The translations under genes were made by a program, and so were the position numbers. A model generated the notes under the pieces. It did not search any database, was not told the origin of the DNA, and saw only the letters and a list, made by a program, of their open reading frames with translations. This document shows, piece after piece, positions 47,158-58,997 of a stretch of 64,000 nt of DNA. Positions within the stretch are counted from its first letter, which is position 1, and the number at the start of each line of letters is the position of its first letter. The DNA is taken from assembly GCA_963920665.1 (NCBI GenBank), contig OY987264.1:20936906-21000905 (forward strand), given 5' to 3'. Source of the stretch: Straminergon stramineum. Taxonomy: Eukaryota > Streptophyta > Bryopsida > Hypnales > Calliergonaceae.

Positions 47158-48140
47158 CAGCAAGGTCTGAACCCGCAAAAGTTAGATTCCACTACCTGCA
47201 CAATAGGTCACAATAGGAGAGAATTAGAAAAAATTGTTTCCAACGTCTTCACAATCAAGAGACTCTCACCAAGAATCCAAACAACAGACTCACCATTTCC
47301 AACCCTCTACTTTCAAAACTAAGAACTTCACATTCATAAAATGACATATTTCAAAGTGCCTAAATTGTGACATTCAAGTGCGCAGAGCTCTAAAACTAGG
47401 ACTCGAGTAGATATGAGGTCCAGAAGGGAGTCAAGAGAATTGCCGATCTCTTTCAATTCTTCATCTCAACAAATGTGACGATTTAGAAGTTCATTAGTTC
47501 TGAAAGAAAATTTCTAGGTTACACAAATTCCATCCTACAAGACTAAATCAACTTCTATTAAATCTCCCACATTCTACATACAACACTCTGCCTAAGAGAA
47601 AACCACTGCCTTCGACAAGCACCAGCTCAATATCTACAATATCTTTCAGAAATGCTTCCAAAATGCAAGTCCACACTCAACACTATCCCTCTCTCTCACA
47701 TAACACAGCAAGTTGAAGAACTCAAATGCATAACAATAGAACTGACAACCTCGAACTCGGTTGATTGAGCTCACTAGTCATTAGTCAGAATTGAGATTGT
47801 AATTGTGACACAAGACTAAGCTTGCCTCAATCGGAGTAGGAACGCAATTGATATTGAACTACAGTAGAAGATATGTGAAGTAAGGAATCGATTCTGTCAC
47901 GCACAAAGTGTTTGTGCTCGTAAATTGAAGAAAATTGAAGAAGGCTAATCCTCCATAGCCATCGTGAGTCACCACGCCGACATTCATAAAGGCTACATCG
48001 TATATTTAGGAATTGGAAGTGAGGCTTCTGTAGCAAAATTCGTTGAAACGGTTGACGGAGTGACGGAGAGCAACTTGAGGCACAAGCTTCAATTAGAAAA
48101 TGATAGAATCTCGAGCAACTTGCCTGCGAAGTAATGACAG
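47158..48140 (-). repeat. 2OG-like cluster, segment copy B (right part)
   Basis: Begins CAGCAAGGTCTGAACCCGCA, exactly where the left part of copy B stopped at 31760, and follows copy C (51079-52180) phrase by phrase. Shared landmarks include CACTACCTGCACAATAGGTC, AGAGCTCTAAAACTAGGACT and GCCGACATTCATAAA. On the minus strand both copies carry a frame beginning MNVGV then THDGYGGLA (copy B) or THGGYGGLA (copy C), at about 47988 and 52124. This could be a first exon or a fortuitous conserved frame. Confidence 0.8.
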
Positions 48141-48399
48141 TGTCTAAACCCTGATAAACCTTGATAAACCCTACAGTAACTAGTAACTACTGTGGTGAAA
48201 TTAGGTTGCCGCCTGGACTAATTTCTCAGGACATTTGACACTATATAAATATTTAATGTTATTGTACAAGAGTATACTACTTTTGAATTAGGGATTGTTG
48301 TAATTGGGACTCATGAACCTCCATGTGAACAAATTAAAATATTTGTAGAAGTATTTGTTGACTATAATGGCTTGTGAAGTAATTTTTGTTGGAGTAAAG

Positions 48400-48640
48400 C
48401 AACCCAATTGTTAAGGTATCCTACTTTCACTATTTAGTGTAGATGATCTTGTTGTTGTACAAATTTCCAAAAATAGGAAGATGTGGTCTAAAGTGCAGAA
48501 TAAGCTAATCATTAAGCATAGAAAGTTTTTTCAATTTGAGAAAAATCATTACAGAGTGTCATTTGGAAGAATATTTTGGAATTGATATACAAATAAAAGT
48601 TGTAGATCATGAGTTTTGGATTCCATCTATAAGGTTAGAT
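48400..48640 (+). pseudogene. Possible Copia reverse-transcriptase fragment
   Basis: LFSVDDLVVV resembles the catalytic Asp-Asp motif of Ty1/copia reverse transcriptases. After a frameshift, TECHLEEYFGIDIQI resembles the following copia segment. Nothing else of the element is recognisable, so the call is tentative. A weaker DDLIVV-like phrase lies near 52970. Confidence 0.35.
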
Positions 48641-49499
48641 TCACCAATGCTAATAACCATATTATTTTTTTTTATAAATTTTGAAAAATCAAAATCAAAA
48701 TTCCTTCTAAATTTGATCATTAGCAAAATATTATCAAATTTTGAGTCAAATTTGTTGGAATAGATTTGAAATGAGGTTCTCTTCAGATGGTGATTTTTTG
48801 AAATTTTTGTGATCTTAAAATTTGTGACCTCATTTTTGCAAATCCAATTTTGAACTAGGGACAATGCATTTCTGGCTTGGTCAACCACTTGACATCCTTG
48901 CACATTTGTAATTTTAGAAAAAAATGTATTCTAGTAACACCAAATCCAACCATTAGATAGGACAACAACTTCATAACATATCCCTAAAAATTAGGATGAT
49001 TTTCATCCAAGTAGTATTGAAGAATAAAACTTGAGTTTGAATTTGTTCATTGTCCACAAAGTGGATGTCAAAGTGCCTAGGGGTTAAGCCAAAAGGTAGC
49101 CATACTAGATTATGGGAGAACCACCCATAGTCAATCACTTCAACAATTCTGTGCACGATGTGGCATAATAGAAGGCAATGTATATTTTCTACCCTCTAGA
49201 AAGATAGAAATGACTGACATAGCAAATTTTTTGTTATTTTTTTCCTTGAATTCAAATAGCTATGAGTTTTGGAAGCCACAAGTTGGCAGAACCTATAGTC
49301 AATGTCTAAATTCTTCGAATTCCAATCATTCTAAGACTACTTTTTCACTAACTACTTCCTATTTTCTTGCTCACTATTTTGGGCCCTATGTCATAATGTT
49401 GTTAGTCCCAACCTCGAAAAAGAGAGAAAACAACATTACAAATTTTGGTTGGAAATAACTATACCCTACATGTTGGGTATGACTCCCAGTTGGGATTGG

Positions 49500-52180
49500 G
49501 TGTTTCTATTCAAAGATTAGTGGCCATAGACTATTAATAAGCCAAGTCATGCTTACACCACTACTACTAAGAATCACCAACTGAAATGAATGAAAAGACG
49601 AGTTCTGGGTAACTGAAGTCAGTAAAGGAGACCAACATGATCACTTCATTAACGATAATGGTAACTTAACACCAACCTTGTAATTGCCAAGTACTGCCCA
49701 TGATCCCTTCCAACCTGAAAATTAACTTCATTCGCTTGTGATTCAAAAGCAACATGCCATGGAAAAACCACCCTTAGTCTCTGTTGCAATGCATTCAGAA
49801 AATGAAGTAAAAGGTAGATACACCCAAAAGCGCCAAAAGTTGGTACTGTGCATTCTTACTATTATTGGGTTGATCAGATATTTATATTTCCTTGTTGGCA
49901 AGAGAAAGGAGGTTTTAATGCACCAAAGAACACCTCATTTGGATATTATATGCAAAAGTTATTCACAGTCAAAGTTTGTTTCTAAAAGCGCTCTATGAAG
50001 ATAGGTACATAATTGAATTTAGGAATGTTCACCTGCTGTAGATGGCGCTTTTAGACACAGAGTGATTTTGGGAGTACCCACCATACAAAATGTCATAGAA
50101 GTTCTCATCAGCACATGAGGCTATGCACTTCAAAATTGATGGATTATTGAGCTAATATGAACCCTTGAAAGGACCTTGGGGTCCTTGTATATGACCCGTA
50201 TTTAGCTTTATAACTCTTCAATTGTGGTTTAATAGATGAGTTATGATACATTTTTATTTACATACTATCATGATCATTAATTTACTTTGTACTGAAAAGA
50301 ATTTGGTCAATGTTTTTGTGTTCAGATACCACCAAATACATAATATACTATATGGCCGCAAAGGGCTTTCAGTCCCATCTAGGATTAATATACAGACAAC
50401 CCGTTCCTTGCATCACAAAGTTCACTGCTGGTGACAAAACTGCAAAACTGTCCTGCTTGAGCTTTCTACATTTAAAACTGTCCTTCATATAAACAATCCT
50501 ACTTGAGGTTAGCCTGACATGTAAACAGCCTCACATGTCCACAAAACGCAAAAGGTACAACACTCCACACCAAAGGAATACAAAGAAATAGACAATGTCA
50601 CCCAGGTTTTCATCCTCTTCATCATCCTCCGTCTCCTTCGTCGTCTTCATCGTCTTCACCCTCAGATTCACTCTCATCACTTTCAGTTTCGCTGTAACTG
50701 TGATTAGGATAAGCAGGTTCCTTATAACCAGTGGGCTCTTGAGTTGAGTTCTTGCAATTTCTCAGAAATTCCGCTACAACGCGGTCTTCGTCCTCCAGTT
50801 CATCAAAGGACAAATTTCTCTTCTATTGCAAAGGGATAGCTAGTTGGTTTGGAAGGTTGTTGGCACTCTAGATGTTCAAATTCCCGTGTGCTCCTGGAAC
50901 TGAAGTCGACATGCTTTAACACAAAAAAAACGTAAATAGAGGTGAATGCTTTGGTTACAATAAGTTCTAAGAATCTGAAATGGATTTTAGAACCAGAAAA
51001 ACTGCAGAAAAAAGAACAGGTTGAAGGTAACTACGTTCATATACCTGTTAATCACTCTGCTTTTGAGAAAGAAACGAAATCAGCAAGGTCTGAACCCGCA
51101 AAAGTCAGATTCCACTACCTGCACAATAGGTCACAATTGAAGAGAATTAGGAAAAATTGTTTCCAACGTCTTCACAATCAAGAGACTGTCACCAAGAATC
51201 CAAACAACATACTCACCATTTCTCACCATTTCTCACCATTTCTAAACCTTTGCTTTCGAAACTAAGAACTTCACATTCATAAAATGAAGTGTTTCAAAGT
51301 GCCTAAATTGTGACGTTCAACGTTCAAGTGCACAGAGCTCTAAAACTAGGACTCGAGCAGATATGAGGTCCAGAAGGGAGTCAAGAGAATTGCCGATCTC
51401 TTTCAATTCTTCATCTCAACAAATGTGAATATTTAGAAGTTCATTAGTTCTGAAAGAAAATTTCTAGGTTACACAAATTCCATCCTACAAGACTAAATCA
51501 ACTTCTACTAAAACTCCCGCATTCTATATACAACACTCTGCCTAAAAGAAAACCACTGTCTCCAACGAGCACCAGCTCAATATCTACAGTATCTTCCTCA
51601 AATGCTTCCAAAATGCAAGTCCACACTCCACACCCATCCCTCTCTCTCACATATGTCGCTTCTTTACTGTATACAGCAACTTGAAGAACTCAAATGCACC
51701 ACAACAAAATTGACAACCTAAGAACTCGGTTGATTGATCTCACCAGCATTCGTCGAAATTGAGATTGCAATTGCGACAGAATGTTAGCAGACATTCCTGT
51801 CAAGTCTAAGCTCGCCTCGTCCGGAGCAGGAACGCATTTGATCGAACAGCTTACTTCATGCATTAGCTAGAACAGACGCAATCCACTACGTACGTACGGG
51901 TATACGTAATGCAGAATTAAGAGGAAGTTCATGCCGAACTTGTGTCGATCAAGAGATTCATCACGTCAATATGAGATTGAACTAACTTACGTCAGAAGAT
52001 GTGTGAAGGAAGCTTGAGGAAGCGATTCTTCCACGCACAAGTGTTTGTGCTCGTAAAAAAGAGAAACTGGTGTCGGCCAATCCACCATAGCCGCCATGAG
52101 TTATAACGCCGACATTCATAAATGCCACATCGTATGTTTAGGAATTGGATGTGAGGCTTCTTTAGCAAAATTGAACCCAT
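49500..52180 (-). repeat. 2OG-like cluster, segment copy C
   Basis: Full-length but decayed third copy. The downstream flank matches copy B (AAGTCATGCTTACACCACTA at about 49543; TGCTGGTGACAAAACTGCAA near 50426), and the upstream flank matches 47158-48140. Relative to copy B it has insertions such as 49830-50060 and about 51840-51980, the latter AT-balanced and unrecognised. Confidence 0.8.
50594..50915 (-). pseudogene. 2OG-Fe(II) oxygenase-like, copy C remnant
   Basis: Minus-strand remnant of the gene family. It starts MSTSVPGAHGNLNI, meets a stop, then shows SANNLPNQLAIPLQ, a further stop or short deletion, and NLSFDELEDEDRVVAEFLRN, then SETESDESESEGEDDEDDEG. The whole dioxygenase core and the C-terminus are missing. 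No functional product is expected. Confidence 0.75.
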
Positions 52181-52589
52181 TTCCGATCAGCCTCCCATTC
52201 TAGTTTAGACTTCTCCATTTCCGATCAGATGAAGTGTAGGTGACAGCTCTTGCACTGGAGGATCCTTGGGGACAACAAAAATGTCCAGAAGGTGGAACAA
52301 ATAGAATCTTCACAAAAAAATATTCGTGATAATTTTGCTTTTAAGGGAAAAAATTTAGAAAATTATGAAATCCTTTTGAAATCTATTTCTCTACACAAGG
52401 AAATTTTTTCCTGAATTTTTCCCATGCCGCAGATAGGCTGAATTGCTCAAGTGATCGAAAATGGGTGATCATCCTGATAGTGGAAACTGAGAGTAGTTTG
52501 TCATTATGAAGCACAAGCTTTAATTAGAGAATGATAGAATCTTGAGCAACTTGCTTGGGAAGAAATGACAATGTCTAAGGTGGAAGCAC

Positions 52590-52920
52590 CTAGAATTGTT
52601 CAAAACAATCAATTCAGCATAGATGGAGGGACCTTTTTCTAGAAAAAATAATTGAGAAGTATTAGCAATTGAAAATCTAGAATTAAAAAAATAAAATAAC
52701 TATAATTTTTGGATAAGGCATTTAATTTCTATGAATTTTCAGAGTGGAACTCCCTAGGGTATTCTAGACCGCACTCTAGAAAACATGTTTTAGTTCTGAA
52801 ATCAAAATCTAGAAAAATCAATAGTCAACCAATAGTAGTTAATATAGAGACGATTCAATGACATTTGGTGGGGGGGCACTTCAAAGAGAGTCTATTGTGC
52901 AAGAGTGGATATAGGGATGG
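52590..52920 (+). repeat. Dispersed repeat 'CATAGTTGGAGGCA', copy 3
   Basis: Matches 22930-23260 in order and orientation (AATTCAGCATAGATGGAGGG, TATTAGCAATTGAAAATC, GGAACTCCCTA). Noncoding and diverged. Confidence 0.6.
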
Positions 52921-55900
52921 TATTGGTTGTTTTCACCTTCTACCCTCATAAATCCTAGATGATCTGATTGTAGTATAGATTTCCAACCTAGTTGAAGATG
53001 TAGCCTAAAGTGCTGCACAATTTAATCCCTATAAGAAATGGAGAACCAAATGGAGCAACATCAATTACTGGTTTTTTTAATACCGCCAATGCAACAATGC
53101 ATAATGAGGAAGCCTATTTTTGCTATTTTGAACTCTATTGATCCCCATTGTTCCCCTTGAGTTACATATTTTTCTATAATAAGAAAGATTTGGTGAACTC
53201 CACTCACACTTGGATAGAATCAATATAATGTTGCTCAAAAAGACCTCAAATTTCCAATAGCTAGGCTTGTCATTGGTCTTTGGATTGAGTCAGTTTTGGG
53301 CAATGAATTGCTAGAAACATTTATGACACTATAAAGTCCTCAAAATGTGCACAATCCATAATTGACAAAGAAAACAATTGTATTGGATATTGGCATGATC
53401 TAAAAATAGTTGCACCATGGATCAATGAAAATTGTCTATTTTTTTGGAAAATAATCAAAACTATGAGATGTATTCTATAGCCCATTGTATGGACATATAT
53501 TTGAATTTTGGGTCAAATATGGTCTAAATACATGAAAATAGGTAGTGATATTACATTCAAATACCAAGTAATAACTACATAAACAAATTAAGGTTGAAAT
53601 GCTTCCAAAAGATGATTGGTATTGTATATAGTTCGTGTACAATTTGTTACTATCTAATTACTTCCATTCCTAAATCTACTAAATCTACTAAATCCACTGA
53701 ATGTCTTCATTTCCAACAAGAATAACATATATAAGAATTTGTAGCCTTTCTAAAATGTGAAGTTTTGTGTTTCAACATTTTTATAAAAACATATGTATAT
53801 CACATAACTTGTGCGTCTAGTCAATATGTTGAAAAATGGATTCAAAATTCATGGAAAAAATTTCAACCAAAAAAACTATTGCATTCATCTTTGAATAAAT
53901 AACAAAGTAGAAGGTATTGAATGAAAGAAAAAAAATAAGTTGCTAATAATTTCCACAAGAAAGATGGGAATTGATAATCCCAATGCAAAGAATGTTCTTG
54001 TAAAAAATTGGTTCCTTCTCTTTTGTTTTTATTTGAGAATTTTTTTAATTGATTTCAAAAGACAACTTTTTATATTTTTCAACCTTTAGTGCCTTCAAAA
54101 TAGAACTCCTCATAACTTTCACTTGATTATTTGGAATTGAATGCTTCCAATGTTTTTGAGATTGAAATCAACAATCTATACAATCTAATAAAATTAATTA
54201 ATATTATTTTAGAATACATTTTTAGCTACCTAGTTTGACATCAAATTGAAATAAACTTCTAACTTTCACAATATTTATCAAAGTGATGTGAAACAAAGCT
54301 TTACACAAAGCTTAGCATAATTATCAAACATTCTAAAAAATTCATGCAAAAATTCCAAATTATAAAGTCAATAAAGCTTGTTTGTGTTTTCAAAATATCC
54401 AAAGTGCCTCCTTAGTCTTTTAGGAATTAATAGCTATTAATATTATCACAGTTGTAGGGTGAATTTGGTGGAATATAATTCTAAATATTGGTCCCAATTT
54501 TTTTAAATCCAAAGTTTAAACCTTAGATGTCTAAAAAGTCCAATTTTGGATGCAATATAGGGATTTGGCATAGAACTTTTATGGATTTAAGTGTTCAATA
54601 GTAACAAAGATTTATATCCATACTAAGTCGGATTCATTGACAAATGACATTTCCAATTTGGATCATTATTGCACCTCCTACATGTCTCAGAAGTTTCAAA
54701 ATGGTCTTGAATTTTTCATGCATGGTACTGTGTCTAAGCATGATAATGTTTAAATGTTAAAATGATTTCCAAGTAAATTTAAAGATGTTTATTGTTGAAT
54801 TATTAATCCAATAGTATATGTCTTGCCATATTTTAGTGCATAATTTGTATTCTAGTAGTCAAATAAAGAACATACATACTATTTGCCTCGAATCTTTAAA
54901 GATTAATCTTGTAAAGAAAATTAATCCCTAATCTTTTTTCATTTTGAGTTTATAAAATGCAAAATATGGTCAATCTTCTATCAAGATTTTTCAATAAAAA
55001 TATAAAAAATCACAATTATAATCACAAGACCTTGATCTCAACATCATGAAGAATACATACAAAATTAAATCAAACTCAAATTCCCTAAAATTTGTGAGAT
55101 CTATAAACTCAAAATAGAATATTTAAAATGTGTGGGTATGTTAACTCCAAAATTCAATAAGAAGTAAATGATTTTGGATTTAGTTTCATCTTTTAGCATG
55201 ATGTAAAAAATAGGGTTCAAAAAAAGTAATTTGAATCTACTTTGAGAAGAACTTATGCACCTTTTTTACTATAATTTCATTGAAAAGAATAAAATACTCA
55301 AAACAATAAATCTATCAAAATTTCAAAATTTTATTTTCTTACAATCCAAATTGTGATTTTTTGAATATTATAAGAACAAAAATGAAAATGAAAAAAATTT
55401 AAAATCAAACCCAATTTTTATAAGCTTAAGAGATGATTTTTCATGCTATTGTCCTCAAGTAAGAATATTCTCAAGTATCAAAATTTTTGTCAAGTGGCAA
55501 TTCTTACAAGTCTTTCACTTCGTAGAAATTGAAATTTTGAAGCCAAAGGTCTAAAAATGTCATACAAAATGCATCCAGACTTGTGTGTAGTTGTGAATTA
55601 TAATTTTGCATTTGTATCAAAAATGCATATCCTAAAATCTAAATCTAAAGTACAAACAAGCCAAACATCAAATATGAGTATTTGATTGAAAACTCAAAAC
55701 TTACAATTTGGTTGCAAGGAGTAAGTTTTAGGAGTTAAACATTTTAGAGATGTGGATATGCAATCCTTCCCCTTCTACTTCACTATGAAAGGCCACAATC
55801 CCATATAACCAAGACCATCACTAAAATACTTTGATTATTTGAACGAATAGTTGCATTCTTTGTTTCTACATTTAACAATGAAGTCATCCATTGGGCCTTC

Positions 55901-56700
55901 GAGGTTTACACCATCCTTACAAAATTAAAGTATATGCTTCAAAAGTGAATGTTTCATTTTTTTTGGTTCAATCATTAAGGAATTAAGCTACCTTTCACTA
56001 AACAAAAGTTAGATTTTGGAACAAAATCTCCTCATAGAAAAATTCAAAGTATGCACATTGTTTGAATAATATCAATAATACAATACAAATTTAAATCAAT
56101 TATGGTCAGAGCACCTGAAAGCGTCCTTGCACCCAATTGTGTCACATTCTATAGAGCATAATCATTTCAGGCTGTAAATGTACGTAAACAGTACATAGCT
56201 TATTTGTTTTGACCTACAATGATAAGAGGTGTACAATCCAGCTACATTTATATTCTAGAATGAATTCCTGACGTAGAATCTGACGCAATTGGATACAGGG
56301 ACGCTTTCAAGTGCTCTTACCTTAGTGCAGAACACTCTAATTGCTTTATATTACATTTTTCTACTAGAACAAAGACCTTCAAAGACATTGCTTGTTTTCT
56401 TGGCAATTTGCTTTGGAGGTTCGATTTTGAATTGTAAAGAACACGAATGCGGCTCATCTTCCACAAACTGCCAAATCTCCCCAGGGTTTTTTTTGTAGGC
56501 AATTAAATGCCCAATTTCCTCAAAAAAAAATGGGCAACTTCAAGCCTATAGAAAAAAAAGGGGATAAATGTGTTAGAAAATGCCAGACTATAGTCAACGC
56601 CCTGCATATTGTTGCCACAATGTTTCCAAAACCTCATTTTATCCATCATGTAGAGCCAATACATACAAATATTGAATACAAAAATTAGATATTCAAAATT
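52921..56700. other. AT-rich repeat-bearing intergenic DNA
   Basis: No gene recognised. 53740-54480 is the second copy of the repeat at 3650-4530. The rest is AT-rich without a frame longer than about 70 codons that resembles a protein. Short segments duplicated from elsewhere would be hard to see by eye. Confidence 0.5.
53740..54480 (+). repeat. Dispersed AT-rich repeat, copy 2
   Basis: Same order of landmarks as 3650-4530, including AATCCCAATG, AACTCCTCATAACTTTCA and a terminal CTTTTAGGAATTAA. Divergence is high, so the copies are old. Confidence 0.45.
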
Positions 56701-57197
56701 GTATACTCGTAATTGGCCTCATTCAATTCAAATCCCCATAATGAAGGAGCCAGGGAATGCAGAACCTTCTTGAAAGGAGGCCACATAACCATTTGTCTGA
56801 AAACCAAAAAAACCCCACTGGGTCTCCCGATTTCATTGTCACAAGAATCGTTGCTGCTGAAACTACAGTGTCCGATTCCTAATTTCACCAACGAGTTAAT
56901 TGCAGAGGCGGTCACAATTAAGCTTGAGGTGTCAGTTCTCGAAGAACTCCGCATGAACTTAGCAAAGAAAATGCTGGTTCCTACACGTTACGGCCATGGC
57001 AGGCGATGTCAGGAAAACTTTCCTTGTTTTTGGAGTGGTAAGTTAATATCTAGTGTGCGGCGAGGTGTTATCAATCACTGGTTGCCAGACCGAGATAGCA
57101 AGAAAGATTTGATCGCCATAGCCATTTCATCGGTTTGTTACAAAGTGTGCTCTCCGAGTAATCTTCTATCTCCAAAAGGATTTTAGAACCTGCAGCC

Positions 57198-57815
57198 ATG
57201 GCGCGTTCTTGGACTCTGTCACTGTTCTTTGGAGTTCTGCTCCTTCTCAATGTTTTCGCAGCGGAGTCCCTGGCACGACGGTTATATGATGCGGCTTTAG
57301 ACGAGCCTGAGAGGCATATCTATCCCCGGCCACCGGCTCCGAAGGCTCCACACGAGGCGAAGAACCTCCAAGCCGCGAGTTCAGACGAGGTGAACCAGGT
57401 TTTCCCTGCGACTCACGAGGTACTTAATGATGCATGAATTGTTGACTCTCGTTGTTCGCTTGAATTCTGTAAGCAAATCTTCGTCCAATTCTTGGAAAAC
57501 GGAATATCCTCGTTCTTCGCTTTCTAATTCTGCGTTAATCTGAATGTTTTTTCACTCTTCTGTATGTTTACTTATCTCTTATTAAGAACAGAATCTTAAA
57601 AGACAGAAATTAGGAAAACGTAGTGTACGCATGGCAATTAAAAACGCGATTGAAACATTGGGAGAATGCCAACATTTCGATTTCTAGAAGTCCAATGTCA
57701 AAAGTGATGCTCCATGAGGATTGTCATCCTTGCGCAGGCGGTCAGTGCTGCCGGTGAGGCGAAAAAAGAGGTTCCGCGAGGTGATGAAGTAAAGGAAGAA
57801 GGCGCTGGAGATTGA
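57198..57815 (+). CDS. Small secreted charged protein, one intron
   Basis: Exons 57198-57419 and 57738-57815 (donor GTACTT, acceptor GCGCAG, phase 0) give 99 residues. The N-terminus is a signal peptide (SWTLSLFFGVLLLLNVFAA) with cleavage likely near ESLA. The mature part starts RRLYDAALDEPERHIYPRPP, has a Pro-rich stretch (PRPPAPKAP), and ends with Glu/Lys-rich EAKKEVPRGDEVKEEGAGD. I do not recognise a family. Without splicing the frame would stop after LNDA, five residues past the junction, so the spliced form is preferred but not proven. It neighbours another small secreted-protein gene 1.2 kb downstream on the same strand. Confidence 0.6.
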
Positions 57816-58937
57816 GACTGGGAAGGAGGCGATGCTTAGCGGTGCTGGAATGAAAGAGACGGCGTTGGAGGAGGCAAGTAATTGCGCATGTGAATCCATG
57901 GAAATTTCACCTCATTGTGTACCGTCCGACTCCGAAGTTCTTTTCAATGTATGTCCATTGGTAGTCATTCAATGTTTCGACTTTCGAGTGTTCGACAACA
58001 TCTTCTCCCCAATCTTTGTGAATTTTGCTTGATCCCAGAATACGAGGAGCAGCAATTGAGAATACTATCTAGACAGATGTTTTTAATTTTCTGCCGAATG
58101 GTCTGAGCGACCGGTAAGGTAGGAGTACCTAAACAAGTCCGTTTCCTGACGGCACTAAGTTTGCAAAATCAAAATGAACGAGAATCTCAACAAAAACTTT
58201 AAGTGGACAAAGAGTTGTAGTACCCAAATTGAGTACGAAGTGTACAGACAGACAGAATACAGAGTGTTGAAAAGCTATTTAATCTAGTTCCTATTTATCG
58301 GCGTCTTAGTACTGTTCATATTGGCGATGCATTAGATCTTTACGGTTAGGATTTTGAACTGTATGATTATGAAGACGCACTGAAGACTTTTCAGTAATTC
58401 GGCCGGAATTATGGTTTTTCTGGCCGAACTGAGTATGCGTTTTCACGTTTTCCATCAATACATACAAAAGTGAATTTATCACCTTCGTACTCCTGAGATC
58501 CTAATCCGTCCTCTTGACAAAACGTGTCTGTGAAATTGGTCACATTGAAAGGTTATCACTCATGAGTTTCAGAATTACTGAGAGGTGCTTTGGTTTTCCA
58601 CTTTCTCCATCAAGTCATTCTCACTCGTTCAAGACAGGTCAAATCTATTTAATGCAATAATTGTAATGCAATGCAATGCAATGATATGATCTTCAAGCTA
58701 ATCAAAAGTGTTGATTTACAGACAGTGAGTAATGGCTCCACAGTACAGGATTACAGGTAGGTGATGCAGGTAGTCTTCCATCCATAAATATTTCAGTACA
58801 GAAGGGAAACCTAACCTCACTATAGCAGGTACAACTCACCACGAGGATCACAAAAAACAGAAACTCGAAACATGTTTCACATGTGATGGCAGTAAATCTC
58901 GAAGCACTCACCCCCCTTCAATTCATGGCAGCAGCTC

Positions 58938-58944
58938 TATATAT
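58938..58944 (+). promoter_or_regulatory. TATA box
   Basis: TATATAT 60 bp before the ATG at 58998, nearly the same spacing as at the related gene at 25403. Confidence 0.6.
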
Positions 58945-58997
58945 TGCAACTGAACGGCTCCATCTCTTCTGCAGGCGTCTTGCTTCCACCATAACCA

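Noticed and set aside
47158..48140. A fourth, separate copy of the 2OG-like segment
   Set aside because: It continues copy B exactly from the 14-bp duplication, so it is the displaced half of B, not an extra copy.
56713..57186. 157-codon plus-strand frame just before the secreted-protein gene
   Set aside because: No recognisable domain; occupies the likely promoter of the gene at 57198. Could be real but cannot be supported.
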